Positions 7,778 to 15,309 of a DNA stretch of 43,754 nt are shown one piece after another; within the stretch, counting starts at the first letter, position 1, and the number at the start of each line of letters is the position of its first letter. The position numbers were made by a program, and so were the translations under genes. Origin of the DNA: a bacterium (lineage in GTDB: Bacteria > Armatimonadota > Abditibacteriia > Abditibacteriales > Abditibacteriaceae); assembly GCA_004172935.1 (NCBI GenBank), contig SDZD01000054.1, positions 1 through 43,754 of the forward strand. The letters are read 5' to 3'. The notes under the pieces are model-generated. The model was given only the letters and a program-made list of their open reading frames with translations. It made no database searches and was not told the origin of the DNA.

Positions 7778-8398
7778 TTATTTGCGCTCGTTGGGTTGGA
7801 TGTAAACCGTGCCCTGTCCCGAAAATTTGAGTTGGAAGCTTTCGCCCGAACCTTCGCCCACGAAGGTCTTCCAGTTGATGTCGAAAATAAATTCCTGTTG
7901 CAGTTGTCCCGAATAGCCCAAAAAGGCGTCGGGGTCAACGAACAACGGATAGGAGGGGCCAACCTCCAATTCGAGTGGTGTGCCATGCGACAGCATCGCC
8001 ACGTTTCCAGTGCCTTCGACGGTGGTGGTGAACAAACCTTGTCCCGTCGAGACGCCGCGCAAGCCGGTGAATGTGGTGTTGGTTTTGAGTCCTGAATCGA
8101 GAGCCAGCAAAGAACTGCTCTCAACCCACAACTTCTCGTTTTGCAGAGGCAAAATCATGACGTGTGCGGCATCCTGCGCGAAATAAACCGCGCCCGTGCC
8201 ACTACAGGTCATCAGCGGGACGCCTTCGCCCGTTGCTTTGCGCTTGAGTGCGCCAAAGACGCCCTCGCCGCCCAGAATCGCTTTGTCGAATTTGACCTGT
8301 CCGTCGTAGGCTACCATCGATCCCGCGCGGGCCATCATGCTGTTGCCGCGCAAATCAACGCGCAACAAACGCGGATTCGGAAGAGAAAACGGTGTCAT
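7778..8398 (-). CDS. AIM24-family protein 4 (first of the AIM24 run)
   Basis: 206 residues, AIM24 family, second subtype. Blocks are RAGSMVAYDGQVKF, GEGVPLMTCSGTGAVYFAQD, ESSSLLALDSGLKTN and GSGESFQLKFSGQGTVYIQP, close to the gene at 7128-7769. It is the first gene after the calcium ATPase on the minus strand. The striking point is its leader: a strong terminator hairpin and its T-tract run directly into the ATG with no spacer, so there is no room for a Shine-Dalgarno sequence. Expression therefore needs read-through, an attenuator, or a leaderless message starting at the ATG. Confidence 0.9.
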   Translation of the reverse strand: MTPFSLPNPRLLRVDLRGNSMMARAGSMVAYDGQVKFDKAILGGEGVFGALKRKATGEGVPLMTCSGTGAVYFAQDAAHVMILPLQNEKLWVESSSLLALDSGLKTNTTFTGLRGVSTGQGLFTTTVEGTGNVAMLSHGTPLELEVGPSYPLFVDPDAFLGYSGQLQQEFIFDINWKTFVGEGSGESFQLKFSGQGTVYIQPNERK

Positions 8399-8437
8399 AA
8401 AAGAAAAAAGTGCGGCGATTTATTACAATCGCCGCAC
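8399..8437 (-). terminator. Intrinsic terminator abutting the AIM24 start codon
   Basis: On the minus strand GTGCGGCGATT and AATCGCCGCAC form a perfect 11-bp stem with a six-base loop, followed by TTTTTTCTTTT and immediately ATG (8398). It lies nine bases after the stop of the calcium ATPase. It would end the ATPase message, or act as a conditional terminator for the AIM24-Ter genes downstream. Confidence 0.85.
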
Positions 8438-8446
8438 CAAATAATG

Positions 8447-11400
8447 TTACTGTGCTACTTTAATCGGTGCAGCTTCTTTGGGGGCACCAGCGCGGGCAAT
8501 AACCCTCGCGATTTCACCGACCCACAGCACAAGGCTGGTAGAGGCGATGAGCATCACCCAGGTTTGCACCGAGAGCGGAACCACACGGAAAGCTATGCCA
8601 CCGAAGGTGACGATGAGGATTTGCCCGACCAAAATCGCGGCAGAAATCGACAGGAAGTAAGGGTTCTCCGTAATGCCAGAGAACGCCGATTTGGTCGAAC
8701 CCAGAGTGCGGGCGTTGAACTGGTTCCAGAATTGGAGCAACACGAAGAACGAGAAGAAGATCGTCAGGCGTTCTTCGGGAGTTGCGCCGCCATAAAGCGG
8801 GAACGGTTCCCCACTGGCTGACAGGCGCAGCATGACGATCATAAGGACTAAGAAGGCGCCGCCCCACGTTAGGATGCCGCGTAGCATCGTGGGCGACACG
8901 ATGAAGTCGTTGGCTCCGCGTGGTTTGTGGTCCATTACCGTGGGTTCAGGTGGCTCCGTCGCCAGCGCAAGCGCGGCGAAGGTGTCCATGATGAGGTTAA
9001 CCCACAGCATCTGCATAACCGTGAGCGGCAAGTTGACACCGATGAACGGGCCGAGGAACGCGATACCGCAAGCCACGACGTTGATCGTCAACTGGAACAA
9101 GATGAACTTTTGAATGTTCAGGTACAGCGCGCGTCCCCACTTGACAGCGGTGGTGATGGTGCCGAACGAGTCGTCCAACAGAATCATGTCTGCCGCTTCT
9201 TTGGCGACAGCCGTGCCTGCTTTACCCATCGCCAGGCCGACAGCGGCCTGGTTCAAGGCGGGGGCGTCGTTGGTACCGTCGCCAGTTACAGCCACAACCG
9301 CACCGCGTTTGGCGAGCGAGTTGACGAGGCGCAGTTTGTCGGCGGGACGAGCGCGGGCCAGAACCTTCAAACGGAAGGCCGCATCTTCGGCTTCCGAGTC
9401 GGAAAGCGCCGCGAAGTCGGGGCCGAGCATAACGTCGGCTGGCATCGGTTCGCCCGGACGCGCACCCGCCCGTTCGGAGTTGGGGCCGAACAAACCGATC
9501 TGGCGACCGATTTCGCTGGCGGTGTAAGGGTTGTCGCCCGTCACGATTTTGACTTCGATTCCGGCGTGGCGGCAGCGCTCGACAGCGTCCTTCACTTCGG
9601 GACGCACTGGGTCGGCGATAGCCACGAAACCAAGCCATGTCAGGCCTTGACCGACTTCGAGTAGTTCGTCTTCGCCCGAAACGCCCGTTCCCGATTTGAA
9701 CGCCAGCGCCAGAGTACGCATTCCGCGCGATGAGCAGTCGGCCACAGCGGCCAGAATCTGGTCGCGAGTGCCCACATTCAATGGCTGAATGCCGTTGGCC
9801 GTTTGCAGCGTTTCGCAGCGCGATAACACGATGTCGGGAGCGCCCTTGATGTGCAGTGTCGAACCATTAGACGATTCGCCAAGCGTGCCCATGAATTTGC
9901 GCTCTGTCGAGAACGGCCACTGTTTGGCGACTTTAAAGCTTTCGCGAACGGCTTCATAGTGGACGCCCTGATTGTTCATCCACAACAGCATGGCGCCTTC
10001 GGTTGGGTTGCCGATAACGTCAAGTTTGCCGTCGTTGTTGGAGTCCTTAGGTTCGCCCTGACCCGCCGCGCTGACGTGGCCCAGGTTCGCTGTCGAGTTG
10101 ATCGCCATGCCCTCGAAAATGAATTCACTGGGCGTTTTGCTGCCGTTCCAGTTGGTTGTGGCTGCAAGCGATTTGTCGGAGTGCCCAAAGAAGGCTTCCT
10201 GCACGCGCATTTCATTGAGCGTGAGGGTGCCGGTTTTGTCTGAGCAGATATGCGTGGCGGCGCCGATGGTTTCGCAAGCGTCCATCTGGCGAACAAGGCA
10301 GTTCGTCGCCGTCATGCGGCGCATCGAATACGCCAGCGACAGCGTGACGCTCATCGCCAAGCCTTCCGGCACAGCCACCACGATGATCGTTACCGCGATC
10401 ATGAAGAACTCAAGGAATTCTTGGATGATGGGGAGCGGTAGCCAGTTCGAGGGCGACGAAGGGACACGTCCCATCGCAATGCCAGCGCCCATCAGGACGC
10501 CAAAAGCTACGATACCCGCCACTAAACAGCCAAGCCATGTCTTGAGGCCACCTTCCAACCATTCGGGCGCTTCTTTTTCGTTGCCCGTCAGTTCAAAGAA
10601 GTCGTAGAACAGTGGCAGCCAGATGGGGATTAGTGCTGCGCCAACGCCCACTAATCCTGCGACTGCCACGAACCACTGGCTGCTGTTGAGCACCAGTTCG
10701 CCGACCAGGGCGCCGCGAATGACCAGCGCCGCAAAGGTGCCGGAAGCGATGGCAAAGCCCAGAACGCCGATCCACTTGGAAAGCCGCTCCAACTGTTGGT
10801 TAAGCGGCGATTTCTCGCCGTTATCTTCGGTGGCTTCCTGCGCGATTTGGCCGATTTGGGTGGAGTCGCCGACTTTCTCGACCTCGAAGACACCGTGCCC
10901 ATCGACGACCATCGTCGAGCGCAGCAATGTGTTGGAGGCAAAGGTGCCGCCTTCGCTTTCGCCAGCGTTTTTACGCGCCGGGAGCGATTCGCCCGTAAAG
11001 GCAGCTTCGTTCACTTCGAGCGAGGTTGCTTCGAGAATGTGTCCGTCGGCGGGGATTTCGTCGCCCTGATCCAGCAACACGATGTCGCCAACCACAACGT
11101 CTTTGCGTCCGACTGTCGTGATGCTGCCATCGCGCATAACTTTCACGGGCACTTCATCGCTCGTCGTGTTTAACACGTCGAACTCCGCATTAGCTTTGCG
11201 TTCGTTCCAGAACGCCAGCCCCGTCGCCAACAAAATGGCGACGACGATGCCAATAGATTCAAAGGAAAACTTCTTTTCCAATGCGCCTACGCCAAAGGAG
11301 ATAGCCGCCGCAATGATAAGAATGCGAATTACGGGATCTTCGAATTTGGAGAGGAATTCCTTCCACCACGGATCACGTTCTGGAGGGGTGAGAACGTTGA

Positions 11401-11452
11401 CACCATGTTGCGCGCGACTTTGCGCGACTTGATCTGCTGAAAGACCGGTCAT
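8447..11452 (-). CDS. Calcium-translocating P-type ATPase, PMCA type
   Basis: 1001 residues, the usual length for P2-type ATPases. It has an N-terminal cation-ATPase domain with GVNVLTPPERDPW, paired membrane segments near residues 40-80, the actuator motif FTGESLPA, a membrane helix with VVAVPEGLAMSVTLSLAYSM (PEGL cation site of IIB pumps), the phosphorylation site CSDKTGTLT, a nucleotide-binding domain with KGAPDIVLSRCE, and the hinge TGDGTNDAPAL. The C-terminal membrane domain begins near NVVACGIAFLGPF. It exports Ca2+ from the cytoplasm using ATP (family knowledge). No calmodulin-type tail is present. It is the first gene of the minus-strand run; a terminator separates it from the AIM24 genes. 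Since TerD proteins bind calcium, the linkage may be functional (inference). Confidence 0.95.
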   Translation of the reverse strand: MTGLSADQVAQSRAQHGVNVLTPPERDPWWKEFLSKFEDPVIRILIIAAAISFGVGALEKKFSFESIGIVVAILLATGLAFWNERKANAEFDVLNTTSDEVPVKVMRDGSITTVGRKDVVVGDIVLLDQGDEIPADGHILEATSLEVNEAAFTGESLPARKNAGESEGGTFASNTLLRSTMVVDGHGVFEVEKVGDSTQIGQIAQEATEDNGEKSPLNQQLERLSKWIGVLGFAIASGTFAALVIRGALVGELVLNSSQWFVAVAGLVGVGAALIPIWLPLFYDFFELTGNEKEAPEWLEGGLKTWLGCLVAGIVAFGVLMGAGIAMGRVPSSPSNWLPLPIIQEFLEFFMIAVTIIVVAVPEGLAMSVTLSLAYSMRRMTATNCLVRQMDACETIGAATHICSDKTGTLTLNEMRVQEAFFGHSDKSLAATTNWNGSKTPSEFIFEGMAINSTANLGHVSAAGQGEPKDSNNDGKLDVIGNPTEGAMLLWMNNQGVHYEAVRESFKVAKQWPFSTERKFMGTLGESSNGSTLHIKGAPDIVLSRCETLQTANGIQPLNVGTRDQILAAVADCSSRGMRTLALAFKSGTGVSGEDELLEVGQGLTWLGFVAIADPVRPEVKDAVERCRHAGIEVKIVTGDNPYTASEIGRQIGLFGPNSERAGARPGEPMPADVMLGPDFAALSDSEAEDAAFRLKVLARARPADKLRLVNSLAKRGAVVAVTGDGTNDAPALNQAAVGLAMGKAGTAVAKEAADMILLDDSFGTITTAVKWGRALYLNIQKFILFQLTINVVACGIAFLGPFIGVNLPLTVMQMLWVNLIMDTFAALALATEPPEPTVMDHKPRGANDFIVSPTMLRGILTWGGAFLVLMIVMLRLSASGEPFPLYGGATPEERLTIFFSFFVLLQFWNQFNARTLGSTKSAFSGITENPYFLSISAAILVGQILIVTFGGIAFRVVPLSVQTWVMLIASTSLVLWVGEIARVIARAGAPKEAAPIKVAQ

Positions 11453-11649
11453 AGAAGTGGCATCGCCGTTCCTGAGAGCTTTACCAGAGCGGACGAATGC
11501 TCAATCTGTAGAATAACAGGTTTTTCGCGTTCACATGGGGAAGTTCATAGCTAACGCTCAGAAAACCCCAATTTACACGAGTTGAGGCCCGATAACCTTA
11601 TTTCTGTTCTCTGGCAAGTCGTTTCTGCACCCACCTCCGCTGCGTTGTC

Positions 11650-11655
11650 TAAAAT
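11650..11655 (+). promoter_or_regulatory. Candidate -10 box for a leaderless message
   Basis: TAAAAT ends eight bases before the ATG at 11664. In bacteria with leaderless genes a TANNNT box at this distance puts the transcription start at the A of the ATG. The same spacing occurs before the genes at 17866 and 33455. No clear -35 box was seen. Confidence 0.45.
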
Positions 11656-11663
11656 CTCCGCCG

Positions 11664-12587
11664 ATGCTTCGCATTGGATTTTTGGGATGTGGCGATGTGG
11701 CAACCCGAAGGGCACACGCGATTCGCGCGCTCAACGAGCGCGGCGACGCTGTTTTTGAGTTCGTCGCCACCTGTGACTTAGTGCCAGCCAAAAGCGCCCA
11801 GTTCGCAGACCGCTTCGGCGGCAAACCCTATTCGTCGTTGGGGCGAATGTTGGGTGATGCCGAACTCGACGCCCTCTTCGTCGCGACGCCACCGGGGGCG
11901 CGCGGCCCCGCCGAAAACGCTGCGCTGGCGTCAGGTATCGCGCTGTGGATTGAGCCGCCCATTGCGGCCACCATTCGCACCGCGAATGCCATCGCTTTGC
12001 AAATCAAAAAAAGCGGAGTTCCCGTCATGGTGTGCGCGCCGCATCGCTACTGCCCCGAAATCGAGCGAGTGAAGCGTACCTTGAGTCTTAAAAGCGCCCC
12101 GCGATTTTCGCGATGGAGCGCCGATGTGAACGCCGGATTGCCCCGCGCCACATGGCGCAGCGAAACCAAGAATGGGACTGTATGGCTCGATGGTGCTTGG
12201 CCAACGCTCGACCTGTTGCGATTTTTAGGTGTCGCAACGAGTAGTGTCAGCGCGAAGTCGAACCCCGAAAGTGGAGTTGCTTCGCTCGAACTACGTGGGG
12301 GCGCCCTCGCTTCGTTAGGCATATCGCGTTTTGGTACTGCCCGCGAGGTGCTGCACGCTCAAAGCGATAACGACCATTTGCGTGTCGATGATTGGTCTAC
12401 TGCGCCGCGTATCGAACTCTCCCACAACCGCGAAACGACGGTGTGGCAAGGCGAGGAGGCCATCATCCGCCAACTTCTCGCCTTCGCCCGCTTCCTGACC
12501 GAAGGAAAACGCACCGAAAACCGTTCCCCCATCACCGATGCCCTGTTGACGCTCAAATTGGGATTGGAATTGGGGAAGAACAAGTGA
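11664..12587 (+). CDS. Gfo/Idh/MocA-family oxidoreductase
   Basis: 307 residues. The N-terminal Rossmann fold shows GFLGCGDVATRRAHA (GxGxxA) and FVATCDLVPAKSAQFADRFG. The second strand end FVATPPGARGPAENAALASG is typical of the family. The catalytic EKP motif is replaced by IEPPIA, so the conserved lysine is lost; family members with EKP use it in catalysis on sugar or inositol substrates. The C-terminal part (about 125-307) is the short substrate-binding domain, ending in FLTEGKRTENRS, a family-like late helix. The substrate cannot be told. It is divergent from the ATPase gene and stands alone before a small membrane gene. There is no Shine-Dalgarno sequence, which fits the -10 box eight bases before the ATG. 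Confidence 0.85.
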   Translation: MLRIGFLGCGDVATRRAHAIRALNERGDAVFEFVATCDLVPAKSAQFADRFGGKPYSSLGRMLGDAELDALFVATPPGARGPAENAALASGIALWIEPPIAATIRTANAIALQIKKSGVPVMVCAPHRYCPEIERVKRTLSLKSAPRFSRWSADVNAGLPRATWRSETKNGTVWLDGAWPTLDLLRFLGVATSSVSAKSNPESGVASLELRGGALASLGISRFGTAREVLHAQSDNDHLRVDDWSTAPRIELSHNRETTVWQGEEAIIRQLLAFARFLTEGKRTENRSPITDALLTLKLGLELGKNK

Positions 12588-12642
12588 TTTGTGGCAATTA
12601 TCTGTTGCCCTTTCACCGCTTTAAATCGTCTACTCAACTTAT

Positions 12643-12897
12643 ATGAACTCGAAACCCGATAAGCCCTCGGCGTGGGAAACCGCTGTGCTGGCTGGCTCAT
12701 TTTTGGCGGTGTGGGGGTGGTATCTCAGTCGTCAAAGCATCTATAAAGCCGGATTGCAGCCTTCCATCTGGCACAGCGCCCCGCTTGTCATCGTGGTATT
12801 GCTGTTGGGGTGGGTGTTTGTGCGGCGCTTGCGGCGCGTGGTAACTGCCATGCGCGAGCAGAAAATCGGACTGAGCAAGCCACGCCCCAAATCCTGA
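12643..12897 (+). CDS. Small two-helix membrane protein
   Basis: 84 residues with two hydrophobic helices, about 12-28 (TAVLAGSFLAVWGWYL) and about 45-60 (SAPLVIVVLLLGWVFV), and a basic cytoplasmic-looking tail RRLRRVVTAMREQKIG. No family was recognised. It lies 55 bases after the Gfo/Idh gene on the same strand and is followed 13 bases later by a strong terminator shared with the convergent methionine aminopeptidase gene. The membrane pattern and the terminator at its end support a real gene. Confidence 0.7.
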   Translation: MNSKPDKPSAWETAVLAGSFLAVWGWYLSRQSIYKAGLQPSIWHSAPLVIVVLLLGWVFVRRLRRVVTAMREQKIGLSKPRPKS

Positions 12898-12910
12898 CAA
12901 GACAAAAGAA

Positions 12911-12941
12911 AAAGCCCGCGCATTTCGCGCGGGCTTTTTCT
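12911..12941. terminator. Bidirectional intrinsic terminator
   Basis: AAAGCCCGCG and CGCGGGCTTT form a perfect 10-bp stem with a seven-base loop. A run of T follows on the plus strand (TTTTTCTTTT) and a run of T on the minus strand as well, so it serves both convergent genes, the small membrane protein and methionine aminopeptidase. Confidence 0.88.
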
Positions 12942-12942
12942 T

Positions 12943-13710
12943 TTAGTCGTCTACGGTCAATATCTCCGGTCCGTCGCTCAAGATGGCGACGGTGTGTTCA
13001 AAATGCGCGCTTAAGCTACCGTCCGCTGTCACTACAGTCCATTTGTCAGGCAGAGTTTTGACTTTCGCGCTCCCTTCGTTCACCATCGGTTCAATGGCTA
13101 TCGTCATTCCTGGACGAAGTTTGGGGCCATCTTTGCGCTTGCCATAGTTGGGCACGTTCGGGTCTTCGTGCATCGAACGACCAACGCCGTGTCCGACCAG
13201 CTCGCGTACCACCGAATAGCCATGTTCTTCAACATAACTTTGGATGGCATACGAAATATCGCCCACGGTATTACCGACGACCGCCGCTTCGATGCCCTTG
13301 TCGCGGGCTTCGCTAGTGATACGCATCAGGCGCAGTGCCGCTGGTGAGGCTTCACCAATAGCAAAGGTCCCGGCTGTATCACCGATGAAGCCATTCACAA
13401 TAGCGCCAACATCGAGCGAAACGATGTCCCCGTTTTTGAACGGCATCTCGGTCGGAATGCCATGCACGATAGCATCGTTCGTCGAAACCGTGATCACGCA
13501 CGGGTAAGGCGGCGAATGCGGCGTCTTTTTGCCGATAAACGGGCTTTTGGCCCCGTTCTCGTCGAGCAACTTCCGCGCGATGCGGTCGAGTTCGCGTCCA
13601 GTGGCGCCGCTTTGCGCCGCTGCTCCCAATTCATTCAAAATGCGCTGTGCGACCCTGCCGCTTCGACGCATGAGTTTGATTTCGTTTTTATTCTTAATGA
13701 CGATAGCCAC
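12943..13710 (-). CDS. map: Type I methionine aminopeptidase
   Basis: 255 residues, the normal length for bacterial MetAP type Ia. It removes the initiator methionine from new proteins in the cytoplasm. The five metal ligands are visible: Asp in DIVSLDVGA, Asp in GFIGDTAGTF, His in GHGVGRSMHED, Glu in AIEPMVNEG and Glu in AHFEHTVAI. The substrate-pocket segment NDAIVHGIP is also present. The start is a GTG at 13710, supported by GAGGA six bases upstream. It is not next to adk, secY or infA as often in other bacteria; it stands alone with its own terminator. Confidence 0.97.
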   Translation of the reverse strand: MAIVIKNKNEIKLMRRSGRVAQRILNELGAAAQSGATGRELDRIARKLLDENGAKSPFIGKKTPHSPPYPCVITVSTNDAIVHGIPTEMPFKNGDIVSLDVGAIVNGFIGDTAGTFAIGEASPAALRLMRITSEARDKGIEAAVVGNTVGDISYAIQSYVEEHGYSVVRELVGHGVGRSMHEDPNVPNYGKRKDGPKLRPGMTIAIEPMVNEGSAKVKTLPDKWTVVTADGSLSAHFEHTVAILSDGPEILTVDD

Positions 13711-13787
13711 GCCAGATCCTCTTGTTCGGCCAATAAGCTGACCTAATAAAGCTTACCGCTTGATGAGAGCGGTAGAACTCGATGGGA

Positions 13788-14354
13788 TTATCTGATCGTG
13801 TTGAAGCCACCGCCACCGAATTGGTTACCGCCGCCAAAGCCGCCGCCACCGAATTGGTTGCCGCCACCAAAGCCACCGCCGCCAAAGCCACCGCCACCGA
13901 ACTGGTTACCGCCGATGCCGCCACCAAATCCTTGCTGTCCGCCAAAACCGCCTTGGCCGCCTTGACCACCGAATTGGCCTCCACCGAACTGGCCGAATCC
14001 ACCATTCTGGGTGCCGGGCGAAACGAACTGAGCCGTAGGAACTGATGTGCCGCCAAACAAAGCAGCCAGGCCACCCGAATAGACGTGACGCACGACGATT
14101 GGTGTGTAGACGGTGTCGCCCTGATTGTCGCCTTCGCTTGCGGCGAGAAGAACGTTGTAAGCGTCAATCGAGACTAAGCTCTTGACACCATCGGGCAGTG
14201 GCAAAGTTGCGCCACGGTTCTGACCGTTGCGACCTTGCTGCTGGTTGCCGCGATTATTGTTGTTATTGTTGTTGTTGCCGAAGCCACGTTGTTGTGCGAA
14301 CGCGCTGGTCGCACAAGACAACAGGATTGCTGCGAGAGCCAATTGATGTTTCAT
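13788..14354 (-). CDS. Secreted Gly/Asn-rich low-complexity protein
   Basis: 188 residues. A signal peptide (LALAAILLSCATSAFA, cleavage before QQRG) is followed by an Asn/Gln/Gly tract with eight Asn in a row, then a short conserved-looking core (residues about 50-105, PLPDGVKSLVSIDAYNVLLA and VVRHVYSGGLAALFGG), and a Gly/Phe/Gln tail built from repeats of GGGFGGGNQFG. The core sequence VVRHVYSGGLAALFGG loosely resembles secretin N-domain strands that form a helix-strand around an LL pair, but this is weak. A surface or matrix protein is possible. It is a single gene; no clear promoter or terminator was identified. Confidence 0.75.
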   Translation of the reverse strand: MKHQLALAAILLSCATSAFAQQRGFGNNNNNNNNRGNQQQGRNGQNRGATLPLPDGVKSLVSIDAYNVLLAASEGDNQGDTVYTPIVVRHVYSGGLAALFGGTSVPTAQFVSPGTQNGGFGQFGGGQFGGQGGQGGFGGQQGFGGGIGGNQFGGGGFGGGGFGGGNQFGGGGFGGGNQFGGGGFNTIR

Positions 14355-14541
14355 AACGAAGTGTTTACCGGAAGAATTTGATCGCCATGTAACATTCGCT
14401 AGAATGGGACGACCTATTTCTTAGAAGCATGACGAACGGCCACAGTTGCGAGTTCTGTGCGTGAATGATGTCGGGAACGGTAATTGGGTTATAAAGATTT
14501 CTCTTCTCCTGATTGTCGCCACCCCTCTCCCCTCGTCAATT

Positions 14542-15309
14542 TCATGGTGCGCCCTGTTGCGGCATCAGGATGGTGCTCATGCCCCGCAAGCGGGCTGCTT
14601 TGATGATGTTGGGCAGTGCTTGCGGGGTGCCTGTTCCGCCGTCGTGCAGTAGGATAATGTCGCCGGGTTCGAGATGCGCTTTGACGCCGTCAGCTATTTT
14701 CCATGCGGGAGGACATGTCCAGTCACCGACGTTGTTACTCCACCAGGCCAGTGTGTAGTTGCGGTCATACAAATACTGCATCGCCGCGCGGTTCAATCCG
14801 CCACCGGGCGGGCGATAAAGCCGCGTCGTCGGCCCGGTTTTTCCCGCGTCGCGCTCCACGCGCGCAATGCTGGCGAATCCCTCGTCGATGTGCGAGAAAA
14901 AGCTCTTCGGGTCTACTGTCGTCAGGTTGTGGTGCGGTTCCGAATGGTTGGCGAGTTCATGTCCTTCTTCGACCATTCGATGCGCCAGTTCGGGATAAAG
15001 CCGCAAGTTGCCGCCGATGCAAAAGAAGGTGGCTTTCACATCGGCCCGCTTCAGCGATGCCAACAACAATGGCGTCGTTAGTGGGTGCGGCGCATCATCG
15101 AAGGTGACCGCGATATTCGTCGAGCCGCGTCCCAGATGCTCTTCGTGCTTCAGGCCTAGCATGGGGGCGGGCGGGCGCCACAGGAAATTCGCTCCCCATA
15201 TGACGGGCACCAACGCACAAAAAGCCACGATATGCTGCCAACGCGGACGATCAGTGTTCTTTTTCAGCAGCACCTCGAAAGGTGACTGGCGCGAATTCGA
15301 AAATATCAT
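14542..15309 (-). CDS. Polysaccharide deacetylase (NodB homology) family, membrane anchored
   Basis: 255 residues. An N-terminal hydrophobic anchor (about residues 24-42, HIVAFCALVPVIWGANFL) is followed by the NodB domain: motif 1 TFDDAPHP, motif 2 HELANHSEPHHN (His ligands of the metal triad), motif 3 RPPGGGLN, motif 4 NVGDWTCPP and motif 5 DIILLHDGG. Such enzymes remove N-acetyl groups from cell-wall or extracellular amino sugars outside the cytoplasm. Its start overlaps the stop of the upstream PAP2-like gene by ATGA (15306-15309), so the two are translationally coupled and may act on the same glycan. Confidence 0.92.
   Translation of the reverse strand: MIFSNSRQSPFEVLLKKNTDRPRWQHIVAFCALVPVIWGANFLWRPPAPMLGLKHEEHLGRGSTNIAVTFDDAPHPLTTPLLLASLKRADVKATFFCIGGNLRLYPELAHRMVEEGHELANHSEPHHNLTTVDPKSFFSHIDEGFASIARVERDAGKTGPTTRLYRPPGGGLNRAAMQYLYDRNYTLAWWSNNVGDWTCPPAWKIADGVKAHLEPGDIILLHDGGTGTPQALPNIIKAARLRGMSTILMPQQGAP

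Noticed and set aside
11453..11663. tRNA gene or clear sigma-70 promoter for the ATPase
   Set aside because: No cloverleaf arms were found, and no convincing -35/-10 pair on the minus strand could be fixed.
13797..13990. CRISPR-like regular repeats
   Set aside because: They are in-frame codon repeats of a Gly/Phe/Gln-rich protein, with no unique spacers.
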